Origin: a virus | IMG/VR virus record: IMGVR_UViG_3300022851_000011 | Span: 57,549 to 121,548 of that record | Direction: 5' to 3' (one strand) | Length of the DNA: 64,000 bases | In this document: piece after piece, positions 53,965-62,020 of the stretch | Layout: every line of letters starts with the position of its first letter | Numbering within the stretch: the stretch's first letter is position 1 | Made by a program: the position numbers and the translations under genes | Notes under the pieces: generated by a model | Told to the model about the DNA's origin: nothing | The model's input: only the letters and a program-made list of their open reading frames with translations | Database searches by the model: none

Positions 53965-54260
53965 AAGTGCTAGGTGATTCTGTTTCCAAGTTCACCTAGC
54001 GAAACTCATTTCCTACGAAGCAGGGCGAAAACCGTTAGGTTCAGGCTGCTACCGCCATAGGAACAAAATTGTCGTTAGACGCTTTTGCAATTGTTGTGTC
54101 GTTACGTTAACCCAGTTTCCACGGGACAATCTCGGTATCGTTTTTACTGCATCAGTCGAACCTGTTTCACTCCCATCATAAGGACACCATATAATATCCT
54201 TATGGTGGAAGTGGTGGGTACTGCCCCCACGTATCTGAACTGCCTATTATACTAGCCTCA
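53965..54260 (-). ncRNA. ssrA: circularly permuted (two-piece) tmRNA
   Basis: Order on the minus strand: acceptor piece with T-stem GTGGG/CCCAC and CACTTCC-ACCA (3' CCA at 54203); a removable spacer that folds as TAAGGA...TCCTTA; then the coding piece starting at 54174 with GGGAGTG, which pairs with CACTTCC, followed by GGTTCGAC. The tag frame (54041-54082) reads ASNDNFVPMAVAA and stops at TGA; alphaproteobacterial tags have the same NDNFxxxxAVAA form. The acceptor T-loop is GGCAGTA, not TTC. It frees stalled ribosomes and tags proteins for ClpX. Confidence 0.9.
53969..54000 (-). terminator. terminator hairpin of the tmRNA
   Basis: GCTAGGTGA pairs perfectly with TCACCTAGC around a 14-base loop, at the 3' end of the coding piece. 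Confidence 0.7.
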
Positions 54261-54307
54261 AACGATTGTATTCTTATTTAGTGTGTCATCTTATTGTTAC
54301 CATGTGT

Positions 54308-54336
54308 ATTATACCACTATATAACAGGAAAGTCAA
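54308..54336 (-). promoter_or_regulatory. sigma70 promoter of the tmRNA
   Basis: TTGACT-17-TATAAT, about 50 bp upstream of the acceptor piece. Confidence 0.8.
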
Positions 54337-54373
54337 TTGTTTTATAATAAATAAGTATCTATTGATAAATGCG

Positions 54374-54886
54374 TCAATAGTTATTATGGATTTCTTCTAA
54401 TACTACAATATTGACGGCGATGGGTGGAACTTTCACAGTGATATCGGGCAGGATATAACGGTGGTAGCGCACTTCGGAAGTATACCAGCATGATCCTGAT
54501 GGGACGTTATTCGGGATTTTAACGAATAGGTCGGCGTGTTGTGCAACCCCTGCTGGCCACACGGTGTTTGGACTTGGGCGTGTCACTAGGTTAGAATATA
54601 AGTTTCCATCGCTACACATAAGGCTTTGGTCTATTACAGTAAGACGGGGTGTTGTATATGCGGTATAAGTGAAATCTAGTTTGGCATATTCACCGGGGCG
54701 TGTTGGTCCATCGATATGTGTTGCACTAACATCACGTATGGGTGCTTTAATATCCATCCAGAATAGTGTTCCCAAAATAGAACAGGATGTCAATACGAAT
54801 AGCAAGAATCCTACTGCAAAAATATGTGATGGGTCTTTGATATCTACGTCATTGCACTCATTTTTGATATGTGCCACTAAGTTCAT
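54374..54886 (-). CDS. single-TM exported hypothetical protein
   Basis: 170 aa. A cytoplasmic head of about 20 aa, one TM helix (IFAVGFLLFVLTSCSILGTL), then a beta-rich periplasmic domain with two Cys (SLMCSDG and SGSCWYT). Type II topology with an Ig-like feel. It lies next to a holin-like gene; a lysis or spanin-like role is possible but unproven. Confidence 0.5.
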   Translation of the reverse strand: MNLVAHIKNECNDVDIKDPSHIFAVGFLLFVLTSCSILGTLFWMDIKAPIRDVSATHIDGPTRPGEYAKLDFTYTAYTTPRLTVIDQSLMCSDGNLYSNLVTRPSPNTVWPAGVAQHADLFVKIPNNVPSGSCWYTSEVRYHRYILPDITVKVPPIAVNIVVLEEIHNNY

Positions 54887-54898
54887 TGTATTTTCCTT

Positions 54899-55150
54899 TT
54901 ATGATATATTTACGATAACTGAGGCTACGATGGCTGTTACTACGGATATGAGAATGATACCAGCAAATCCATACGCAAGGATTTTGACTGGTGTGTGTTC
55001 ATGTTTAGTGATGAAGTCATGGCTCATACTTTTTTCGATGCTGGTTAAACGGCGTTCTAATTCAATAGTGCGTTCATCGATACGACCAAGCAACTCACGT
55101 ATGTCGTTGTTTTCTCGTCTGTCAAAGCTCTGTCGTTCTTCTGTTTTCAT
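54899..55150 (-). CDS. coiled-coil protein with C-terminal TM (holin/XhlA-like)
   Basis: 83 aa: charged coiled coil (IRELLGRIDERTIELERRLT) followed by one TM helix (ILAYGFAGIILISVVTAIVA). This layout matches XhlA-type haemolysin/holin accessory proteins. It sits between the tail gene and 54374-54886. Confidence 0.55.
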   Translation of the reverse strand: MKTEERQSFDRRENNDIRELLGRIDERTIELERRLTSIEKSMSHDFITKHEHTPVKILAYGFAGIILISVVTAIVASVIVNIS

Positions 55151-55215
55151 AATCTTTGCCCAATGCCTGTATACGTTTATTTACTATATATTAGTAAAGA
55201 TTATGGATGTATATA

Positions 55216-57036
55216 TTATGTAAGAAAGTCTTCGTCGGTAAATCCAGCAACATTTTGTGTATCATTAAATTCGTTGATAGGTTCAAGATCATCATTTAGT
55301 TGACCTGCATAACCTATACCGTATTCGGCGAACTGCGCAAGATTTTGTCCTTCACGCAAACCAAGTTTAAGGAAGTCGCCTGTTTGTGTAGGTGCGGCGG
55401 ATTTTGCTAGGAATTCTGCACGGTTGCTACCATCTTGTCCATACGTTGGTAGTTGCCTTGCGAAGCTTAACATGGTTGCTTTATTGCCGGGTGACACCAG
55501 CGAGGTATCGATATCGGATATAGCAATGTTTTCTAGTTCGGTATTCAATTTATCTGCGGTGCCTATCCAGTTATTGCGTGAGGTGTCTATTAAATTTTGA
55601 ACCGTTGGTGAACTATTGTTACCTATGATTGTGAATTCGTCTGTGATTTGAGTTTGTTTGGCGCTTGCCCAATCGTCCAATGTAGCGAAGATACCGATCA
55701 GTGGATCATTGATTGTTCCTGCGGATACATCTGTATATGCTCCACCAAGACCTGCGCTTAGTTGACCATATAATGATTGAACGTCTGCGGTTACGCCAAG
55801 GTCTGATAGTTGGTCGATTGCCTGTTTATATGACGGTATGTAATCTTCGATGCCATATCCTGCGGCGATACCCATAACGTCACGCATTAACACTGATCCG
55901 TCTGGACCAGTGCCGTTACCAAAGACGCCTGAAATATTACTAAAGTATTCAGGTGATAGTAGGTCGGTTTGTCCGAGAATATTGGTTAAGTCGCTTCCGC
56001 CTGCCATGCCGCCCATCATATCCCCTAGATCACCAAGACTGGCCAATGAGCCTGTATCAATGCTACCTAGTTTTGTTCCGAGGTCAGCGAAGCTACTGAA
56101 TGATTTACCAATATTGTTATCGAGAACTTTTGTTACATCGGTCAGCTGACCTAGATTATTAAGATTGATTCCTGATCCCATCACTTCTTGGATGTCGGCA
56201 AGGTCGGTGATATTAGTAATACCGTTCATTACTTCTTGTATTTTTCCTTGGTATAGTGGGTTAGAAAGATCATCTAGTGGAATCCCCAACCCTTCAAGTT
56301 TGGTTGCTATGTTACCGATATCACCCAGTCCTTCACTTAATAGTTGCGATGCGATTTGTCCGGGCTGCATTAGATTGGCGAAGTTCGATACGTCACCAAA
56401 TTTACCGAGACTTGCGAAACCTGCACCAAGATCGGGGAAGGATGCTCCGAGTCCATCTGTAAGGCTACCGATACCATTTGTTAATAGTTCATCGAAGTTA
56501 CCAATGGAATCTCCTAGAAACCCACCATCGGTAAAGTCTTTAGTAAGTCCTGTAATACCACCGAAGTCTGTGTTTAAGGCACGAGTAATTGTTGGCATAA
56601 TATCTATACTTGATCCACTGAATGATTGAACTTGATTAAAAATCTGAAGCCCAGCGCTAATATCCACTGGCATGAATTCGGATGCATGGGCGGTGATTGA
56701 AGTAATCAGACTTGAAGAATCGGTTACTTTGGATGCTAGATCACCCAGACCACTGGGTACGGCTGCGGTTAATGCTGCTGCGATACCAGACCCACCAGCT
56801 GCACTAGTTATGGCACCCAATGTTCCACTTGATATGGCTGTTAATGGGTCTAATCCTGTATCGCCTACTGCACCACTTGCGGCACTCATTGCCGCCTGTG
56901 CAACGATGGCGGTTGGTCCATTTGCTGCTACTGCCATAATAGTAGGGGCAACACTAGCAATACCGGGGATTCCCCCAAGCATTCCGCCGAACATACCAAA
57001 TCCGCCAGATGTCATTCCTGCAATTTTACATGCCAT
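55216..57036 (-). CDS. large Gly/Ser-rich tail or baseplate-type protein
   Basis: 606 aa. The first ~120 residues are Gly/Ala-rich (GGFGMFGGMLGGIPGIASVA), the middle has repeated amphipathic motifs of the type LGDIGNIATKLEGLGI, and the C-terminus is helical and polar. Directly after the PAAR gene, this suggests a baseplate or tail-tip component. No enzyme motif is visible. It is the longest intact frame in the window. Confidence 0.6.
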   Translation of the reverse strand: MACKIAGMTSGGFGMFGGMLGGIPGIASVAPTIMAVAANGPTAIVAQAAMSAASGAVGDTGLDPLTAISSGTLGAITSAAGGSGIAAALTAAVPSGLGDLASKVTDSSSLITSITAHASEFMPVDISAGLQIFNQVQSFSGSSIDIMPTITRALNTDFGGITGLTKDFTDGGFLGDSIGNFDELLTNGIGSLTDGLGASFPDLGAGFASLGKFGDVSNFANLMQPGQIASQLLSEGLGDIGNIATKLEGLGIPLDDLSNPLYQGKIQEVMNGITNITDLADIQEVMGSGINLNNLGQLTDVTKVLDNNIGKSFSSFADLGTKLGSIDTGSLASLGDLGDMMGGMAGGSDLTNILGQTDLLSPEYFSNISGVFGNGTGPDGSVLMRDVMGIAAGYGIEDYIPSYKQAIDQLSDLGVTADVQSLYGQLSAGLGGAYTDVSAGTINDPLIGIFATLDDWASAKQTQITDEFTIIGNNSSPTVQNLIDTSRNNWIGTADKLNTELENIAISDIDTSLVSPGNKATMLSFARQLPTYGQDGSNRAEFLAKSAAPTQTGDFLKLGLREGQNLAQFAEYGIGYAGQLNDDLEPINEFNDTQNVAGFTDEDFLT

Positions 57037-57040
57037 AATC

Positions 57041-57322
57041 TTATCCTATAATAACGTTCGAACTACCAGTAGCTCTAGAATGACCACAGGTATCTACATC
57101 ACCTACACGTATTACGGGAATACCTTCAACTAACACTTTGGTACTACCTTTGCCTGTACGTGCACTACAATGAATAGGCACATCAGGACAAGGGGCGTGT
57201 GGGGATACCGGAACACCGGTATAGCACAACGGGCGACCATTCACGGTCACCTTTGTTGAACCTTGCATTGTTGCTCCGCCGCCACCATTAATATCGCCTA
57301 GTCTAACTGCCTGTGATGCCAT
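57041..57322 (-). CDS. PAAR-domain spike-tip protein
   Basis: 93 aa: VRLGDINGGGGATMQGSTKV, then GRPLCYTGVPVSPHAPCPDV, HCSARTGKGSTKVLVEGIPV and CGHSRATGSSNV. PAAR proteins form the metal-bound point of phage and T6SS spikes; the spaced Cys and His are the usual ligands. Overlaps the upstream gene by 20 bp and is followed by the tail-type protein. Confidence 0.85.
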   Translation of the reverse strand: MASQAVRLGDINGGGGATMQGSTKVTVNGRPLCYTGVPVSPHAPCPDVPIHCSARTGKGSTKVLVEGIPVIRVGDVDTCGHSRATGSSNVIIG

Positions 57323-57638
57323 GTAGTTCGTTCACTCCTGCTACTTGAATACCGGATGTGCTTTTGATGTAACTATTCTTAATATCGTCACGTGGAGTAG
57401 TTAGCATAGCGACAGCGGTTTTCATAATCTCTACACTCTTATTTATGTCCATACAAAACACACTTGGTTGCATATCCAAGATAGGTTCGCCTTTATCATT
57501 TTGAACTAGACCGATTGTGGCTGGTTTTTTTACGACATATTTTGTATCGCCTTCTACTTCTAGTTTGCCGATAATTTCTTCGCCGTTAGTCATTCTAAAG
57601 ACGAAGATATCGCCTTCTTTTTTACTTTGAACTAACAT
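57303..57638 (-). CDS. conserved phage protein, Sm-like fold
   Basis: 111 aa: IFVFRMTNGEEIIGKLEVEG then YVVKKPATIGL resembles the Sm/LSm-like opening found in a family of T4-like marine phage proteins. The C-terminal part is helical. It has a late promoter at 57672-57679 and heads the spike operon. Confidence 0.6.
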   Translation of the reverse strand: MLVQSKKEGDIFVFRMTNGEEIIGKLEVEGDTKYVVKKPATIGLVQNDKGEPILDMQPSVFCMDINKSVEIMKTAVAMLTTPRDDIKNSYIKSTSGIQVAGVNELHGITGS

Positions 57639-57671
57639 TGATATATTCCTTTTTGATGATGTTTCTACTGT

Positions 57672-57679
57672 TATTTATA
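57672..57679 (-). promoter_or_regulatory. T4-type late promoter of the spike operon
   Basis: TATAAATA about 34 bp before the ATG at 57638, in front of structural genes as expected for late transcription. Confidence 0.65.
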
Positions 57680-57721
57680 GATAAATAAATATGATTAAAT
57701 ATTTTGGATAAATACTAAGGT

Positions 57722-58822
57722 ATGAGTACAATAAAAGATTTTGGGGATAAGCATGTTGCCGTTAGTTCTCTTGAGACAAAACTTCACGCAACAAGAAAAG
57801 ACCCCCGTATAGTTTCAGTGAACTGGTTTTTAGGCAAGAGATGCAACTACGATTGCTCTTACTGTGCATCGTTCTTTCACGACAACTATAGTCCGCATAT
57901 TAAGTTAGAAGATGCCAAGTCTTTCATCGAAAGTCTGCGCGATGAAGTAAAAACCCAAAACAAAATGATAAAGTTTGCAATCACCGGAGGCGAACCATTC
58001 ATTCATCCACACTTCTATGAAATAGCAGAGTTCATAAAGTTACAGGGTAACTGTATACAACTTAGCGTCACTACAAACGGATCACTACCCTTAGAATATT
58101 ACCTACGATGTATTGAACACATTGACACCATCACCGTTAGTTTACATATGGAAAAATCAAACACTATTATAGATAACACAATAGCCAAAATCATAGCATT
58201 ATCGAACAACGATATATTCCTCAATGTAAACCTTATGGCATTGCCGGGAAAGTTTGATAAAATAAAAGAAATCATTGATGTGTTTCATAAGCACAATATA
58301 AAGTTCGTGTTACGGAAAATAATCCCACCATATGAAGACAAGGACGCCATCGTAACCAAGAAGACTCTGACCGTTCCTATAGCAGAGTTGGAAAAAGACT
58401 TTGATAAAGTGAAGTTCGACAAGAAGCAATATGCCATTGAAACGACCAGTGATAGATATCTTGAATATTACTCAAAGGATGAGTTGGCATTTCTAGATGC
58501 ATTTGTTCATAACAGTTGGTGCAACATCAAGTTACATACCGAAGATGATACATTAGAATGCAATACAGATGACCTCATATTACAAGATGCAAACAACTGG
58601 CAAAACTGGAAGTGTTATATCGGGATTGACTCATTGTATATTCAACACAACGGGTCAGTTTTTAGAGGAACTTGTATGCAGGGTGGATCAATAGGAAAAA
58701 TAGGTTCTCCTATTGATTGGCCAAGAGAACCTATTGTTTGTCCTATTTCAAAATGCGGATGCAATGCCGACATGGTAATCAGGAAAGTAAAAGACGACAG
58801 ATATACTGGGTTGATTAACTAA
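57722..58822 (+). CDS. radical SAM protein with C-terminal Cys cluster
   Basis: 366 aa on the plus strand. CNYDCSYC (residues 41-48) is the CxxxCxxC cluster site, FAITGGEPF the GGE motif. The C-terminal region has CYIG, GTCMQGGSIGKIG and CPISKCGCNADM, resembling a SPASM/twitch auxiliary cluster. Such enzymes modify peptides, proteins or sugars. GATAAATA lies 7 bp before the ATG. It converges on the glutaredoxin side of the nrd operon. Confidence 0.8.
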   Translation: MSTIKDFGDKHVAVSSLETKLHATRKDPRIVSVNWFLGKRCNYDCSYCASFFHDNYSPHIKLEDAKSFIESLRDEVKTQNKMIKFAITGGEPFIHPHFYEIAEFIKLQGNCIQLSVTTNGSLPLEYYLRCIEHIDTITVSLHMEKSNTIIDNTIAKIIALSNNDIFLNVNLMALPGKFDKIKEIIDVFHKHNIKFVLRKIIPPYEDKDAIVTKKTLTVPIAELEKDFDKVKFDKKQYAIETTSDRYLEYYSKDELAFLDAFVHNSWCNIKLHTEDDTLECNTDDLILQDANNWQNWKCYIGIDSLYIQHNGSVFRGTCMQGGSIGKIGSPIDWPREPIVCPISKCGCNADMVIRKVKDDRYTGLIN

Positions 58823-58943
58823 AGGTAACACCCAAAAAGATAATACCACATAGAATAACGAATATAGCCAAGGCAGACTTCCACCCACATGCATGAGCAA
58901 ATACATGAATTCCTTCAATGAATAATACTATCATCTCACCCAT
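58815..58943 (-). CDS. 42-aa membrane peptide
   Basis: MGEMIVLFIEGIHVFAHACG then ALAIFVILCGIIFLGVTFS: mostly hydrophobic. The ATG overlaps the glutaredoxin stop, and the end overlaps the convergent radical SAM gene by 8 bp. Confidence 0.45.
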   Translation of the reverse strand: MGEMIVLFIEGIHVFAHACGWKSALAIFVILCGIIFLGVTFS

Positions 58944-59175
58944 AGTCTTTTATTTCCTGTTCAGTCATTTTCTGTAGACCATTATTACCACCGTGTACAG
59001 CCTTGCCATTAATATAAATCTGCGGAACTGTGCGATGACCTTCTTCTTTTAGAAACTCGCGAGTTCCCGGCGTCATCTCAATGTCAATCTCCAAAAATGG
59101 CAGATTGATTTCCGTTAGTTTTTTCTTTGCCTGAATACAGTGCGGACAATCGTTTTTTGTATATAGTTTAATCAT
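58936..59175 (-). CDS. glutaredoxin
   Basis: 79 aa: KLYTKNDCPHCIQAKKKL with active site CPHC, TVPQIYING with the cis-Pro and GGNNGL near the end. It reduces ribonucleotide reductase, matching its place after nrdB. Confidence 0.9.
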   Translation of the reverse strand: MIKLYTKNDCPHCIQAKKKLTEINLPFLEIDIEMTPGTREFLKEEGHRTVPQIYINGKAVHGGNNGLQKMTEQEIKDYG

Positions 59176-59197
59176 TATGTTCTCCTGCTATGTAGAT

Positions 59198-60289
59198 TTA
59201 TAAATCAAAGTCCTTGAATGTATCGCCGTCTACGTCTTGAACAGTTCCGCCCAAAATATATGATGACACCTGTACTTCTTGAGGAGCCACTTGAACTTCG
59301 CTTCCGCTAATCCATTTTTGCGTCCAAGGTAATGGATTGGCTTGTGGAACTTTATACGGGCTTGGTAGTTTAATTGACTGCAATCGTTTATGTGCAACCC
59401 ATTCTACGTATTGGTTTAGTAGTTCTTCGTTCAATCCAATCATTGAGCCATCCTTAAACAGATATTTGGCCCATGCTTTTTCCTGATCAACAACGTCAGT
59501 AAATAGGTTAAGACATTCTTCTTGTGTCTCTTCTGCAATCTTTGCGAAATCGGGGTCGTCGGTGGGTAGATATTTGATCAAGTTCTGCGTAGCTGCCAAA
59601 TGAACATTCTCGTCGCGGCAAATAAGTTTGATTATTTTAGCGTTGCCTTCCATCTTTTTTAGTTCAGCGAATGCCCATGCACATGCAAAACTCACATAGA
59701 AACGAACACCTTCCAATGCATTGACGCTATTGATAGCCATCCAAATATGCTTCTTTAGTTGATAGTCCGACATCGTACGTTTATCATTGCGCCATTTATG
59801 TGTAGCATCAATCAACTCGTCGTAATATTTTGCGATTGACTTGGCACATTCCATGACTTCGGTGTTGTCATTGACGGCATCGAATACTTTACTCGGGTTT
59901 GCATACACATTGCGGATGATATAGGTATATGATCGTGAATGGATAGTTTCGTTGAATGACCATGTTTCAATGAATGCTTCCAACTCCGGTAAGGTAGCCA
60001 ATGGCAAGAACGCAAGATTAGGTGATCGCCCCTGAACACTATCGAGGATGATTTGACGTTTCAGGTTGCTGGTGAAAATATGCTGTTCATATTCGCTCAA
60101 CTCTTTGAAGTCTTTTGCATCGCGCATAATGTCAACTTCTTGTGGCGTCCAGAAGAATCCAATCATCTTCTCGGTAAGTTTTTCAAAGGCGGGATACTTT
60201 ACTGTCTCGTATCTCTGCATCCCCATTGCCTCGTCTAAGAATAACTTCTTGTTTGTGTGGTCTGTGTGTTTCGTATTAAATACTGTCAT
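59198..60289 (-). CDS. nrdB: class Ia ribonucleotide reductase beta subunit NrdB
   Basis: About 363 aa from the ATG at 60289 (GGAGAA upstream). The di-iron ligands can be placed in order: the first Glu/Asp near FFWTPQEVD, then ETWSFNETIHSRSYTYIIRN, and RDENVHLAATQ; the radical Tyr lies in SRSYTYI. It makes the tyrosyl radical that activates NrdA. The C-terminus DVDGDTFKDFDL would bind NrdA. Intact, with no intein. Confidence 0.92.
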   Translation of the reverse strand: MTVFNTKHTDHTNKKLFLDEAMGMQRYETVKYPAFEKLTEKMIGFFWTPQEVDIMRDAKDFKELSEYEQHIFTSNLKRQIILDSVQGRSPNLAFLPLATLPELEAFIETWSFNETIHSRSYTYIIRNVYANPSKVFDAVNDNTEVMECAKSIAKYYDELIDATHKWRNDKRTMSDYQLKKHIWMAINSVNALEGVRFYVSFACAWAFAELKKMEGNAKIIKLICRDENVHLAATQNLIKYLPTDDPDFAKIAEETQEECLNLFTDVVDQEKAWAKYLFKDGSMIGLNEELLNQYVEWVAHKRLQSIKLPSPYKVPQANPLPWTQKWISGSEVQVAPQEVQVSSYILGGTVQDVDGDTFKDFDL

Positions 60290-60320
60290 TGTTTTCTCCA
60301 AATATCGATTTCGGGTTGCA

Positions 60321-60794
60321 TCATAGGTCTAACTCATCAATGCGTAAATTATAGCAATCAGATTTTACAGTGAAGTTATTTGAGGGATCAACCTCTCCCC
60401 GCGTAAGCATCGTTGCTTCTTCAAAATATTTCATCTTATCTTTAAATCCAAGTATCCAAGCCGTTGACAAATCCTTACTGACACGAGTGAATGCATAAAC
60501 GTCACATTTCTGCGTAGTATTTAACTTAGCCACACTACATTCATAATATGGTTTAGGTGCCACGGTTGTTCTTTTTGTCTTTACATCAATTGTAATATCC
60601 TCGAAAACAATATCATAATCATAAGTATTACGTATCGCTGCCCCCTCGCCCAAAAAGTCAGCGACAATACGCTCACCAATGAATCCGGCAATGTTACCTG
60701 CGCCACCAGTTATACTGTTGTTGAGCCTTCCCATTTCTGCCGATTTTTCGGTAGCTTCGTGTACGATATCACTCGTCAGTTTAACCTCGATCAT
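60321..60794 (-). CDS. PD-(D/E)xK endonuclease-like protein
   Basis: 157 aa. YDYDIVFEDITIDVKTKRTT gives D-x(n)-DxK spacing and YYECSVAKLN a following Q/N strand, as in restriction-like nucleases. GGAGNIAGFIGERIVADFLG provides the helix with the first Glu. T4-like cyanophages carry a similar gene near nrd. It overlaps the radical SAM gene by 4 bp. Confidence 0.65.
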   Translation of the reverse strand: MIEVKLTSDIVHEATEKSAEMGRLNNSITGGAGNIAGFIGERIVADFLGEGAAIRNTYDYDIVFEDITIDVKTKRTTVAPKPYYECSVAKLNTTQKCDVYAFTRVSKDLSTAWILGFKDKMKYFEEATMLTRGEVDPSNNFTVKSDCYNLRIDELDL

Positions 60795-62014
60795 TTCGTT
60801 ACTTCCTCGTATAGTTTCGGCATTACATCTTTCATCTTTAATGACGAATCTTGCTCATACCATTCTATGTATCTAGTGAACTTCGCTTTGAGTTCGGGTT
60901 TGTATTTATGCGTTAGGTATTCATCAATTCGTTTATCAGATTCATTTTCGATATAGCCAGCTGAATTGTTAAAATCAAGTTCTTTTATATTATCTCGTAT
61001 AGTATTGACATAATCGATACCAAGCGCATCTAGCGTTAAATATGACGGATGATCAGTTAATGAAAATCCAACTGTCAACTTGTTACTGTGTGTCCATTTG
61101 ATAAACTTATCCATATGTTCCAATGATAATGCCTGTATAGTATTGACAATGCCCACATGATGTTTTTCTATGTTATGCTGGCAGTAATCCCTGAACATCA
61201 ATATATTATTTTCTACTTCTGGCCAGTGACTACCCTTTCTAATATAATCCTGCGCATCACCTATTCCTTCGAGGCTTACGCTAACACTTATATACTTGAA
61301 CTTATCAAGCCGCTTCATTATGGGGATGAAATCAACACTCCCATTACTGACAAAATGTAATCGCACTTTAGATGCCTTGTCTGCCGGAACATTATCTAAA
61401 ATAGTAAGTAACTTGGTATCAATAAACGGTTCACCACCCAATAGTTTTATGCTTTTTATTTCTTTACTCAATGCATATAACAGAGTGCGATATTCATTGA
61501 CCATAAATGTATTCTTAGTTCTTTCGAAGTAGTCAGGCTCATCAGCCAGCACCTCTTGAACAAATTCATTACTCTTATCTTTGGCCCATCGGTTATAAAT
61601 CTGGGTGCTGTCGGCTGGGTTGCACATCGCACAACTGAAATTACAAAGATTATTGGTTTTTATATCGGCATGCATCAACACATTGTCGTGCTTTAATGCA
61701 TTTTTGACCCACGAGTTATTGATGTCATCCTCTTTGATAAATGTTTGATGATAGATATTTCGTAGGCTTAGTAACCCTGCTTCTTCTTTCTTCCAACAGT
61801 TATTACATTCAGATATTTTATTTCCTGCCTCAAGGTTGTCATTCATGTACTTGAAGTATTCGCTGTTTTGCCAATCTGCGATAGCATAATAATCTTTCTC
61901 GCCAGTGAAGTCAGATGCTTTCTTGTCGACATGACAACATGGCACAATATCATTTTGCATTCCTGAACGTATAGCAAATCGTGACGCAAAACAAAATGTC
62001 TTATTATTAGCCAT
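60791..62014 (-). CDS. twitch-type radical SAM protein
   Basis: 407 aa. An N-terminal CC...CNNCWKKEE region precedes CNFSCAMCNP (CxxxCxxC) and IKLLGGEPFID; VHFVSNGS and VSLEGIGDAQDYIRKG follow. This domain order matches the twitch-domain radical SAM family widespread in marine phages. Substrate unknown. A fragment of a second member lies at 49353-49606. It is located between nrdA and nrdB in the same direction. Confidence 0.8.
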   Translation of the reverse strand: MANNKTFCFASRFAIRSGMQNDIVPCCHVDKKASDFTGEKDYYAIADWQNSEYFKYMNDNLEAGNKISECNNCWKKEEAGLLSLRNIYHQTFIKEDDINNSWVKNALKHDNVLMHADIKTNNLCNFSCAMCNPADSTQIYNRWAKDKSNEFVQEVLADEPDYFERTKNTFMVNEYRTLLYALSKEIKSIKLLGGEPFIDTKLLTILDNVPADKASKVRLHFVSNGSVDFIPIMKRLDKFKYISVSVSLEGIGDAQDYIRKGSHWPEVENNILMFRDYCQHNIEKHHVGIVNTIQALSLEHMDKFIKWTHSNKLTVGFSLTDHPSYLTLDALGIDYVNTIRDNIKELDFNNSAGYIENESDKRIDEYLTHKYKPELKAKFTRYIEWYEQDSSLKMKDVMPKLYEEVTK

Positions 62015-62020
62015 TTTTGC

